From RZZS01 sp964498755 (GTDB lineage: Bacteria; Pseudomonadota; Alphaproteobacteria; Micavibrionales; Micavibrionaceae), in NCBI GenBank assembly GCA_964498755.1, contig CAZCIB010000025.1, positions 1 through 31,460 on the forward strand: 31,460 nucleotides of DNA, given 5' to 3'. Of the stretch, positions 24,308 to 31,351 are shown in pieces (position 1 is the stretch's first letter; each line of letters begins with the position of its first letter). Made by a program: the position numbers and the translations under genes. The notes under the pieces are model-generated. The model made no database searches and was not told the origin of the DNA. It was given only the letters and a program-made list of their open reading frames with translations.

Positions 24308-24336
24308 AATGCCGCTTAATATGCGGCATTTTTTTT
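24308..24336 (+). terminator. Rho-independent terminator of the sigma/YfbK operon
   Basis: Stem AATGCCGC (24308-24315) / GCGGCATT (24323-24330), 7-nt loop, followed by an unbroken T tract to 24336. It lies 32 bases after the YfbK-like stop. Confidence 0.9.
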
Positions 24337-24383
24337 GATAGGGTATACGGGATTATTTTGAATCCTTTTCAGGAGCCTGCCTC

Positions 24384-24947
24384 ATGGGTAATTACGATCG
24401 GTTTATACTCTTGTTTTCTTTGAGCGTGTTTTTCTTTTGCGGCGCTTTGGCTCTGGTAATAACTAACTTCGCCGCGCGAAACAACGAAACAACCAGCGTC
24501 ATGGTCTCGCCGACGGCGCAGGCCTTGGCGATGCAAGATCCGCGTCCGCGCGCGCAGACGGTCGTGAAGCTCTGTTATTCAGAAGAAAAATTTGTCGAGC
24601 AGATAGCAAGGAACGGCCTTGGCTCCGGGCAGATCCTGCTGGCGCGGGGCGTTGGTCAAAACGGCAGGCCGGTGGAAATATACGCGTCCAGCGTACTCGG
24701 TTACGGCGGCACGTTTTCCGTTTACGAGTTTGGCGATTCCGTTGCCGATAGACATCATATCTGCCGCGTCGCCCATGGCCGCAATCTTGAAATCCTCGAC
24801 CCGGAAACCGCGGCCATCGCGCAGGTGTCGGAACGGGAAGACATCGTCACTGAAACCATGGAGATTTCAGAGCCCGAAGGCCAGCAGATCGAAATCCCCG
24901 AACTGAATAACAATCACGAGCTCGTCCCGGTTGAGGATGTGGAGTAA
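24384..24947 (+). CDS. Membrane-anchored hypothetical protein
   Basis: 187 residues, no family recognised. It has one N-terminal membrane helix (about 7-29), then an exported domain with only two cysteines outside the helix, Cys64 (VKLCYSEEKF) and Cys127 (DRHHICRVAHG), which could form a disulfide. The centre reads like a small beta-rich domain (GSGQILLARGVGQNGRPVEIY). The last 45 residues are very acidic (SEREDIVTETMEISEPEGQQ). ATG 24384 follows AGGAG by nine bases. Its 3' end overlaps the end of the convergent mnmC by 34 nt. Confidence 0.7.
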   Translation: MGNYDRFILLFSLSVFFFCGALALVITNFAARNNETTSVMVSPTAQALAMQDPRPRAQTVVKLCYSEEKFVEQIARNGLGSGQILLARGVGQNGRPVEIYASSVLGYGGTFSVYEFGDSVADRHHICRVAHGRNLEILDPETAAIAQVSEREDIVTETMEISEPEGQQIEIPELNNNHELVPVEDVE

Positions 24948-26875
24948 TCCCCCAACCTCCCTCTCTTTCGCGCCCGCTTTAGGAACCGCGCGGCATTGAG
25001 ACTTTCAACAACGGGAACGCTCATCCCCGGCGGCCTTCCCAGGATTTGATCCGTCACCAGTTGCGCCGCCGCAATGGACGAAACAATCCCGTGCGATCCG
25101 TGCGCCGTTGTCAGATACAGCCCCGGAACGTCCTTGTCTTGCCCGAGTTTCCATGCGGTTAAATCCGGCACGGTCCCGGCGATGGGAAACCGGTCCTGCG
25201 CCGACGTGCGCAAACCGGCGCGCGCGTCTGTGGGCTCGACTTTGGCCTCTCTCGCGTCCGGCAGGGCGTCTTTCAGGCGGCTGATAATCTCGTCGTTATC
25301 GGCCTCGAGAATATCCGTATGCGTCAGCCATTTCTGAAACGTCGAGCCGAGCGTATGCGCGCCGTCCGCGCCCGGCGAAATATAGCCGCCGTAACAGATG
25401 TTGCAGGCAAGATCGTCGGCGAAGCCGCTGTCCTGCGCCTGCACGATCTGCCCGCGCACCGTATGAACGGGCAGCCAGCCTGTTTCGTCGAACCACTTCG
25501 CCCCCTCCCCGCAGGCCAGTATAACGGCGTCATATTCCCGGCCCAGAACGCGCCAGCCGTTTTCGACGCGCGCAATATCGTCTTTCATGAGCTGCGTATT
25601 CAAACGCACGTCAATTCCTTCCGCATAAGCGGCGCAGAGCCTGAGCGGGGAGACGCTGCCCGAATCCGGTAAATACAGCGCCTCGCCCGGAATTTTAACG
25701 CCTGCGATCCGGCTGGCCTCATCCTCATGCACGTAGCGCAAATGATCGGCATGCCAGCCCCAGTCGCGCGCGACGCTCCTGAAACGCTTCTCCTTTTCCG
25801 GAGAATTCACCAGATGCAGCGTACCGAGGCGGCGGTAACCGATATCGAAACTTTCCTGAATTTCCCGCATCGTACGAATGGCCAGCGCGTAGGCAGACGC
25901 GTAAAAATCGCTCTCCGGCGTCCGTCCAGCGGAAAAGCGCGGATTGAAGATCCCGGCGGCGTTGCCCGACGCGCCGCCCGCCACGTTATCGGAGGCCTCG
26001 AAAATCGTGGCGTGAATGCCGTGTTTTTTAAGAAGCCACGCGCAGGACGTCCCCGCCAGCCCCGCGCCGATGATGGCGACGGATTTTGCGGGCAGCGCAC
26101 TATCGTCATCCCCGCGGCGCACGTCAGTGCGCTTAAACAGCGGGGATCCGGAATCGCGTCCGGCTGCGCCCGACACATCTTTATCTCCATAAACGCCCTT
26201 GATCATGTGTTTCTTTTTACCAAAACCTTTTATCTTTTCGATAGTAAAACCGGCGCTTTCAAGACCGCGCCGCACATGGCCCGCCGCCGTGAACGTTGCG
26301 AACGTCGCGCCTTTATCGCTCAGCCGCGCCATGTTCGCGAACAACGCGTCCGTCCACATCTCCGGGTTTTTGGCGGGCGCGAAGCCGTCGAGAAACCACG
26401 CGTCGGCTTTTGCATCCATTTGTGGAATCGCCTTGTTGACATCGTCAAATATCAGGATCAAACGAATGTTGTTTATCTCTATCTGATGAAAGCCGGGAAT
26501 GCGAAGGGGATAGGATTTGAGAAGTTTAATTAAAAATTCACCCCCCTCTTGATCTCCCCTCTTTGCAAGGGTGGAGAGAGCTCCTTCCCCTTCGGAGAGG
26601 GGGGAGGTCAGGATGGGGGTTAAAACCCGCTCAATCTCTTCAACAGAAAGCGGATATTTCTCGAACGACCAGTAATCCAGCGCCGCGCCGTCAAAAGCGC
26701 CAGCCGCCAGAATAAAATTCAAACCGGTTCCGAAACCGGTTTCAGCGATTGTAAACCGCTCCCGGTCTTTAAAGCGCCCCGTCGCCCCGTTGCCCTCAAG
26801 AAAAACATAAACGCTCTCCGCCACGCCGTCTTTGGGCGAGAAGTAAATATCGTCAAAGCGTTCGCTGCGGACCAT
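24914..26875 (-). CDS. mnmC: Bifunctional tRNA wobble-uridine enzyme MnmC
   Basis: Completes 5-methylaminomethyl-2-thiouridine at U34. The C-terminal FAD oxidase half converts cmnm5 to nm5 and the N-terminal half methylates it. 653 residues. The methyltransferase half has ETGFGTGLN (45-53) and AWFLDGFAPAKNPEMWTDALF. The oxidase half has AIIGAGLAGTSCAW (from about 267) and the GASGNAAGIFNPRF active-site segment. Two unusual in-frame insertions are present: residues about 87-113, within the methyltransferase half, and about 235-260, in the linker. Both correspond to palindromic DNA. The start is ATG 26875. Divergent from the M3 peptidase gene. Confidence 0.93.
   Translation of the reverse strand: MVRSERFDDIYFSPKDGVAESVYVFLEGNGATGRFKDRERFTIAETGFGTGLNFILAAGAFDGAALDYWSFEKYPLSVEEIERVLTPILTSPLSEGEGALSTLAKRGDQEGGEFLIKLLKSYPLRIPGFHQIEINNIRLILIFDDVNKAIPQMDAKADAWFLDGFAPAKNPEMWTDALFANMARLSDKGATFATFTAAGHVRRGLESAGFTIEKIKGFGKKKHMIKGVYGDKDVSGAAGRDSGSPLFKRTDVRRGDDDSALPAKSVAIIGAGLAGTSCAWLLKKHGIHATIFEASDNVAGGASGNAAGIFNPRFSAGRTPESDFYASAYALAIRTMREIQESFDIGYRRLGTLHLVNSPEKEKRFRSVARDWGWHADHLRYVHEDEASRIAGVKIPGEALYLPDSGSVSPLRLCAAYAEGIDVRLNTQLMKDDIARVENGWRVLGREYDAVILACGEGAKWFDETGWLPVHTVRGQIVQAQDSGFADDLACNICYGGYISPGADGAHTLGSTFQKWLTHTDILEADNDEIISRLKDALPDAREAKVEPTDARAGLRTSAQDRFPIAGTVPDLTAWKLGQDKDVPGLYLTTAHGSHGIVSSIAAAQLVTDQILGRPPGMSVPVVESLNAARFLKRARKRGRLGDYSTSSTGTSS
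26108..26147. repeat. Palindromic insertion in the mnmC linker
   Basis: Outer stem ATCCCCGC (26108-26115) / GCGGGGAT (26140-26147) encloses a second hairpin GCGCAC-GTCA-GTGCGC (26117-26132). The DNA is read in frame as part of MnmC (about residues 235-260, including SPLFKRTDVRRGDDD). It resembles the widespread GC-rich palindromes whose arms read as TCATCCCCGC / GCGGGGATCC. Known family membership cannot be tested here. Confidence 0.7.
26530..26627. repeat. Palindromic insertion in the mnmC methyltransferase domain
   Basis: A roughly 95-bp imperfect inverted repeat. The left arm, beginning CCCCCCTCTTGATCTCCCC near 26540, pairs with the right arm ending GGGGAGGTCAGGATGGGGG near 26620. It is translated in frame as a Ser/Gly/Glu-rich stretch (LTSPLSEGEGALSTLAKRG, then DQEGGEF) that is not part of the normal methyltransferase fold. 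Confidence 0.75.
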
Positions 26876-26955
26876 AAAGACTCCCGACTTGTATTCATAA
26901 AGTCAGTAATCTATAGTCCTTTCAAAAGCAAACAAACTGATAGAAATGGCCAGAC

Positions 26956-29085
26956 ATGACCGACAACCCCCTTCTCGTCACATCAGAGTTGCCAAACAAG
27001 GCGCCGTATTTCGACCGCATCGAGGCCGCGCATTACATGCCCGCGCTGGACGCCGCCATTGAAGAGGCGCGCGCAAATATCCGCGCGCTGAAAGACAACC
27101 AGGACGAAGCCGATTTTGAAAACACGATTGTGGCGCTGGAAACGGCGAGCGACAGGCTGGGAGACGTCGCGGGCGTGTTTTATCATTTGCTCAGCGTCTG
27201 CGGCACGGAGGAGATAGAAAAAATCGCCGAGGAATTCGGCCCGAAAACGGCGGGCTTTTCCAGCGAGGTCCTGCACGACCCCGACATTTTCAAGCGCGTC
27301 AAAGCCGTTTATGACCGCCGCGATACGCTGGGTTTAACGGGCGAGCAACAAAAGCTTCTCGACGATACCTATAAAGAGTTCGTGCGCGGCGGCGCGCTTC
27401 TGGATAAGGCCGGTAAAAAACGCCTCACGGAAATCAGCCAGCGCATGGCCGTACTTTCGCCCGCTTTTTCAAACAATGTTAAAAAAGCTACTGAGAGCTA
27501 TGAGCTGGTTATCGAGGACGAAGCCGAATTGTCCGGCGTTCCCGAAACGGCCTTGAACGGGTTCAGGGAAGCCGCAAAGGAAAAAGGACTTGAGGGCAAA
27601 TATGTGCTGACGCTCGATGCGCCCGCGTTTATTCCCGTGCTGCAATACGCCGATAACCGCGATTTGCGCGAAAAGCTCTGGCGCGCCTATACGAGCCGGG
27701 CATGGCAGGACGAGTTCGACAATACGCCGAATATCCTGGAGACCGTGGCCTTGCGGCATGAACGCGCAAATCTTCTGGGGTATGAAACGCATGCGCATTA
27801 TGTGCTGGAGCGGCGCATGACGGGAAACCCGGAAACCGTCTGGAATTTCATCAATGAAATGAAAGACGCCTACAAGCCCGGCGCGGAAGCCGATCTCGAA
27901 GCCATACGCGCGCATGCGAAAGAGCGCGATGGGCTGGAAGACATTAAACCCTGGGATGTCTCTTACTACGGAGAAAAACTGAAAGAAAAACTGTACGATT
28001 TTTCAACGGAGGAACTGCGTCCCTATTTTCCGCTGGAAAACGTTCTTTCCGGCATGTTCGATCACTTTACGAAGCTGTTCAATATCAGCTTCCGCGAAAA
28101 CCCCGATTATCCGGTCTGGCATGAAGACGTAAAAGCGTACGACGCTTACGATGAAACGAGCGGTAAATTCCTCGGCGCGCTGTACTGCGATTTCTACCCG
28201 CGCAAAGGCAAGCGTCAGGGCGCGTGGAAAGGCGGCGTGCGCGGCCAGGGTCTTCATATGGGCGCGGTCGAGCGGCCTTTGGTGGTTATGTGCTGTAACT
28301 TCACAAAGCCGGCAGGCGACAAGCCGTCTCTGCTGACGCATGACGAGGTCGCCACGCTCTTTCATGAAATGGGGCACGTCACGCATGAATTGCTTTCCGA
28401 CGTGACCTACGCGTCACTGGGAGGGACTAGCGTGATGTTCGATTTCGTCGAACTGCCCTCACAGCTTCAGGAAAACTGGGTTTACAAAAAAGAGACCCTC
28501 GACATGTTCGCGGGCCATTACGAGACCGGCGAGAAAATCCCGGCGGAGCTGATCGGCAAAATGAACGCGGCAAGACGTTACATGGCCGGTTGGGCTGGCC
28601 TGAGACAAGTTTCCCTTGGCATGCTCGATATGCGCTGGCATGACAGGGATAATTCCGAAGTAAGCGACCCGGCGGCGTTTGAAGACGAGATATTAAAGGA
28701 CGTCACATTCTTCCTGCGCCTGTCCGGGCCGACCTCGAACGTGTTCGGGCATTTGTTCGCCGGCGGGTATTCCTGCGGCTATTACGGCTATAAATGGGCG
28801 GAAGTCCTCGACGCCGACGCGTTCGAGGCGTTTGAGGAAAACGGCCTTTACGACCGCGAAACGGCGGAGCGTCTCAAGCGCGAGATCCTGAGCAAAGGCG
28901 GCCGCGCCCATCCGGCGGAGCTTTACCGCAACTTCCGCGGCCGCGACGCCGATCCGTCCGCGCTGTTGCGGCGGGAGGGGCTGGAAGCAAAGGCAGTTTC
29001 AGAGCGCGCCCCCCGGCCTCAGACTTCTGGTCACGGTTCAAGCTGCTCGCATGCAGTATTTTCTGCTCCGGGTTTCGAACCGTAG
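26956..29085 (+). CDS. M3-family oligopeptidase (OpdA/Dcp-like zinc metallopeptidase)
   Basis: Cytoplasmic zinc peptidase of 709 residues that trims oligopeptides, including signal peptide fragments. The zinc site FHEMGHVTHE has His470, Glu471 and His474, and the third ligand Glu499 lies in MFDFVELPSQ. YCDFYPRKGKR and the C-terminal AGGYSCGYYGYKWAEVLDADAF block are diagnostic. The family normally ends at FRGR..DPSALLRREGL (about residue 677). Here about 30 further residues (AVSERAPRPQTSGHGSSCSH...) encode a low-similarity tail that coincides with hairpin-forming DNA. Oligopeptidase A (PrlC) and Dcp cannot be separated with certainty. ATG 26956 has a weak ribosome site. Confidence 0.93.
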   Translation: MTDNPLLVTSELPNKAPYFDRIEAAHYMPALDAAIEEARANIRALKDNQDEADFENTIVALETASDRLGDVAGVFYHLLSVCGTEEIEKIAEEFGPKTAGFSSEVLHDPDIFKRVKAVYDRRDTLGLTGEQQKLLDDTYKEFVRGGALLDKAGKKRLTEISQRMAVLSPAFSNNVKKATESYELVIEDEAELSGVPETALNGFREAAKEKGLEGKYVLTLDAPAFIPVLQYADNRDLREKLWRAYTSRAWQDEFDNTPNILETVALRHERANLLGYETHAHYVLERRMTGNPETVWNFINEMKDAYKPGAEADLEAIRAHAKERDGLEDIKPWDVSYYGEKLKEKLYDFSTEELRPYFPLENVLSGMFDHFTKLFNISFRENPDYPVWHEDVKAYDAYDETSGKFLGALYCDFYPRKGKRQGAWKGGVRGQGLHMGAVERPLVVMCCNFTKPAGDKPSLLTHDEVATLFHEMGHVTHELLSDVTYASLGGTSVMFDFVELPSQLQENWVYKKETLDMFAGHYETGEKIPAELIGKMNAARRYMAGWAGLRQVSLGMLDMRWHDRDNSEVSDPAAFEDEILKDVTFFLRLSGPTSNVFGHLFAGGYSCGYYGYKWAEVLDADAFEAFEENGLYDRETAERLKREILSKGGRAHPAELYRNFRGRDADPSALLRREGLEAKAVSERAPRPQTSGHGSSCSHAVFSAPGFEP
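29033..29083. repeat. Nested hairpin in the last codons of the M3 peptidase gene
   Basis: ACGGTTC (29033-29039) / GAACCGT (29077-29083) encloses GCAG (29053-29056) / CTGC (29063-29066). It covers the extra C-terminal tail and the stop codon. It contains a T-loop-like GTTTCGAACC but does not fold as a tRNA. Confidence 0.45.
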
Positions 29086-29111
29086 CGCAAATATAAACCC
29101 GGAATGATCCC

Positions 29112-29143
29112 AAAAAGAAACCCCCCGCCGTGGGGGCGAGGGG
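29112..29143 (-). terminator. Intrinsic terminator of the candidate small RNA
   Basis: On the minus strand CCCCTCGCC (29143-29135) pairs with GGCGGGGGG (29129-29121), nine pairs including one U-G, loop CCCAC, followed by TTTCTTTTT. On the plus strand the same stem has a C-A mismatch and no T tract, so it works in the minus direction, where no protein gene ends. Confidence 0.7.
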
Positions 29144-29226
29144 CTTCTCGTGTGTGTGGGGTTCCTCTATATTCGCCGTATCTGCGTTGACACATCTTTT
29201 AAAAACATGTTTTTCGCAAATTACAC
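29112..29226 (-). ncRNA. Candidate small RNA, antisense orientation, upstream of the XRE regulator
   Basis: The 322-nt gap between the M3 peptidase gene and the XRE gene (29086-29407) has no convincing coding frame. On its minus strand a promoter TTGACA (29260-29255), 16-base spacer, CATAAA (29238-29233) is followed by about 115 nt and an intrinsic terminator at 29112-29143. The predicted RNA starts near 29226. It contains the perfect palindrome AAAAACATGTTTTT (29201-29214), a single-stranded GAGGAACCCCACACACAC segment and the terminator stem. Existence is inferred only from promoter plus terminator; no family is recognised. Confidence 0.45.
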
Positions 29227-29261
29227 TTAGTGTTTATGAAAGTTCATGCTATAGTGTCAAC
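29186..29261. promoter_or_regulatory. Overlapping divergent promoters with a long-spaced inverted repeat
   Basis: GTTGACAC (29186-29193) and GTGTCAAC (29254-29261) are perfect inverted 8-mers 60 bases apart. ACACT-T-AGTGT (29223-29233) lies between them. The right copy overlaps both an extended -10 TGCTATAGT (29247-29255) reading toward the XRE gene and the -35 TTGACA of the minus-strand small RNA candidate. This is a plausible control point for the XRE regulator, which would then autoregulate. Confidence 0.5.
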
Positions 29262-29407
29262 ACTTTTTCCAAAAAATTTTCATTTTTCTGTTGAGATTTT
29301 TACGTCTTTAGGTTACATAATTGCAAACTCCCTGAAGAGGCGCTTGGAAAACAGACAAGACTGCGGTAGAAAGTCGGGTTGAAGACAGGGAAACAAAGCG
29401 GGACAAT

Positions 29408-30067
29408 ATGGCAATAACAACAGCACAAATCAGGGGCGCAAGGGGTATTCTGAACTGGAGCCAGTCGGACCTGGCCGACCGCACCGGCATCTCCGCAACC
29501 TCGATCGGCAGCATCGAAAAAGGCCAGAGCCAGCCGAGAGAAAGTACGCTGAAGCTTATCAAGCAGGCGTTTGAAGATTCCGGGATCGAATTTATTGGAA
29601 CGGATGGCCTCCGGCAACAGTTGGAGTATGTCAAAACGTACGAGGGTCCGGATGAGTTTAAAGAATTTATGGACCACGTTTACGAAGTCGCTAAAGAAGA
29701 AGGCGGCGATTTTGTATTATTTAACGCCTACCCGCCGCACTGGCATAAATGGCTCGGCGAAGAATGGTTTGAATATCACTCAGAGAGAATGCGTCAGCTT
29801 GGTCCGCAGGTAAGGTTCAAAATTATAGCGAAAGAGGGGATTACCAATCTGATCTCCAAAAGCTTTGCGGAGTACAGGTGGATATCGGAGGAGTTATTTA
29901 ACGACAGGGCTCTGTACGCTTATGCAAATCACATAGCCTTCGTAAACTTTGAAAAGGACAAGATCAGCGTCATTGTGCTCACGCAAAAGCATTTTGCGGA
30001 TGCTTTCAAAATTCTTTTCAACATCGCTTGGGATAATGTGGCCACGCCGGTGAGAGATGCAGGGTAG
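29408..30067 (+). CDS. XRE-family transcriptional regulator with C-terminal sensor-like domain
   Basis: 219 residues. Residues about 5-62 form an XRE helix-turn-helix (IRGARGILNWSQSDLADRTGISATSIGSIEKG, in part), of the kind common in alphaproteobacteria. The remaining 150 residues are not a known domain I can name with certainty. The stretch VRFKIIAKEGITNLIS, then YRWISEELFNDRALYAYANHIAFVNF and ISVIVLTQKHFADAFKILFNIAWDNV, has the rhythm of the TrmB/phospholipase-D-like effector fold. The ligand is unknown. It starts 14 nt before the formyltransferase-like gene, its probable partner. Less GC-rich than the neighbouring genes. Confidence 0.85.
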   Translation: MAITTAQIRGARGILNWSQSDLADRTGISATSIGSIEKGQSQPRESTLKLIKQAFEDSGIEFIGTDGLRQQLEYVKTYEGPDEFKEFMDHVYEVAKEEGGDFVLFNAYPPHWHKWLGEEWFEYHSERMRQLGPQVRFKIIAKEGITNLISKSFAEYRWISEELFNDRALYAYANHIAFVNFEKDKISVIVLTQKHFADAFKILFNIAWDNVATPVRDAG

Positions 30068-30081
30068 CGAGGTGATGAAAG

Positions 30082-31158
30082 ATGGTTGACGATTTAGTAA
30101 ATGAGCCAGATAAAAAATTCGGCCTCATTGTCGCGTCGGATATCGATATTACGACCTTGCTTATCTTGAATCAGGTTATGCCGAAACTGCGCCAAAAAGG
30201 CTTTGAGCCTGTCTTGTTTATGGCGGAAACGCATTTCCCGGAAAAGACAAAAAAGCTTGCTGAACAACCGGAACTTAAGAAAGCGTCCTATTGGGAGCGC
30301 GGCGTCCTCTCTCGCGTCATTTTTCCGTTTCAGGCCAGAGGCAGAATATTACCTGCCTCTAATTGGTCTCCCGAAAAGCTGGCGGAAACATACGACTTTA
30401 AAATCAATAAAGTTCCTAATGTAAATGCGCAGGAATTTCTAGATTCCGTTAATCCGGAAGAGTATGCGGCTGTAATTAATGTCAGGGGTTTACAGAAATA
30501 CACGCAAAATGCGATTGACCATATCAGCATGAATGGAAATGTACCTTTCTTAAACGCACACCCCGGATCGCTGCCAAAATTTAGAGGACTTGGCTCGGTT
30601 GCCAGAGGCATGTTCGCCAGAGCAACAATGCAGGAAGGTGACGATCCTCACAACTCGGAGATTGGCTGGACAATACATGTCATGAATTCCAAGTTTGATC
30701 AGGGGGACATCGTCCTTAAGAACACAAAAGACCCGGACATCAGGACAGACTCGATATCGAACGTAATATCAACCGCGAGACTTGGCGCGACCGGTATCTT
30801 CGAAGTCATAAGAAGATGCGAGGTTGGCGATAACATATCTGGTTATCCGCAAGCGCACGACACAGCTAAATATTACACTCTTTTTAACCAGGAAGAAATT
30901 AGCGACTTTAAGAACAACGGCCTTATTCTGATAGATGAGCCACGAAAAATGGCTAATATGGTCGCTTCTCACTTTTTGGGATCGGCATCTCCGTATTTCC
31001 CGGAGTTCGTTAATGAATTGCTTCGCGACTACAAACTTTGGCTGGGCGAGAACTTTCATACCAACGATAACGGCAATGGCCACCGCATAAACGGCAATGA
31101 CAGCAACGTCGTACATGATGTCCCGGCAATGACTTCTCCAGCTAGAAGTCACGGCTGA
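30082..31158 (+). CDS. Formyltransferase-fold protein, unassigned substrate
   Basis: 358 residues. The N10-formyl-THF transferase signature is visible: NAHPGSLPKFRG with the catalytic Asn158 and His160, and FDQGDIV with Asp206, the third member of the Asn-His-Asp triad used by PurN, Fmt and sugar N-formyltransferases. The N-terminal 130 residues (FGLIVASDIDITTLLILNQVMPKLRQKGF) differ from PurN and Fmt. No Fmt C-terminal OB domain is seen, and the last 40 residues are polar and low-complexity. A sugar or other small-molecule N-formyltransferase is possible. Codon use is less GC-rich than in the flanks. It follows the XRE gene in the same operon. Confidence 0.82.
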   Translation: MVDDLVNEPDKKFGLIVASDIDITTLLILNQVMPKLRQKGFEPVLFMAETHFPEKTKKLAEQPELKKASYWERGVLSRVIFPFQARGRILPASNWSPEKLAETYDFKINKVPNVNAQEFLDSVNPEEYAAVINVRGLQKYTQNAIDHISMNGNVPFLNAHPGSLPKFRGLGSVARGMFARATMQEGDDPHNSEIGWTIHVMNSKFDQGDIVLKNTKDPDIRTDSISNVISTARLGATGIFEVIRRCEVGDNISGYPQAHDTAKYYTLFNQEEISDFKNNGLILIDEPRKMANMVASHFLGSASPYFPEFVNELLRDYKLWLGENFHTNDNGNGHRINGNDSNVVHDVPAMTSPARSHG

Positions 31159-31180
31159 ATCTGAACCCAAACCCGGCGCC

Positions 31181-31218
31181 AAACAAAAAAATCCCCCGGG
31201 TCCTTTTCGGGCCGGGGG
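31181..31218 (-). terminator. Terminator between the formyltransferase-like gene and the next minus-strand gene
   Basis: CCCCCGG (31193-31199) / CCGGGGG (31212-31218), followed on the minus strand by a run of T (31192-31185). It would end the minus-strand gene coming from the right edge. On the plus strand the T tract is weaker (GGTTGGGGTTTT) but it may also end the XRE operon. Confidence 0.75.
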
Positions 31219-31262
31219 TTGGGGTTTTGAGTTTGTCAGTGGTTGGGGTAAATCTGCTTATC

Positions 31263-31350
31263 AGAAGCGAGTTGTGAGAAACGAGAAGCGAGATATTCTC
31301 ATCAGGCCTGAGAAGCTCTCGCTTCTCGTAACTCGTTTCTCGCTTCTACT
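31263..31350. repeat. Palindromic interspersed repeat, copy B
   Basis: Same CGAGAAGCGAG / AAACGAG units as copy A at 15745-15840. The left arm 31263-31300 and the right arm 31313-31350 are inverted, with scattered mismatches. It lies between the terminator at 31181-31218 and the end of the partial gene at 31352, directly after that gene's stop codon on its strand, just as copy A lies directly after the ahpC stop codon. Confidence 0.8.
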
Positions 31351-31351
31351 G

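Noticed and set aside
25727..26533. 268-codon plus-strand frame opposite mnmC
   Set aside because: No domain is visible, and MnmC motifs on the other strand are complete.
29060..29090. T-arm-like sequence GTTTCGAACC suggesting a tRNA or tRNA remnant
   Set aside because: The five-base T stem does not pair in either orientation and no acceptor or anticodon arm is present.
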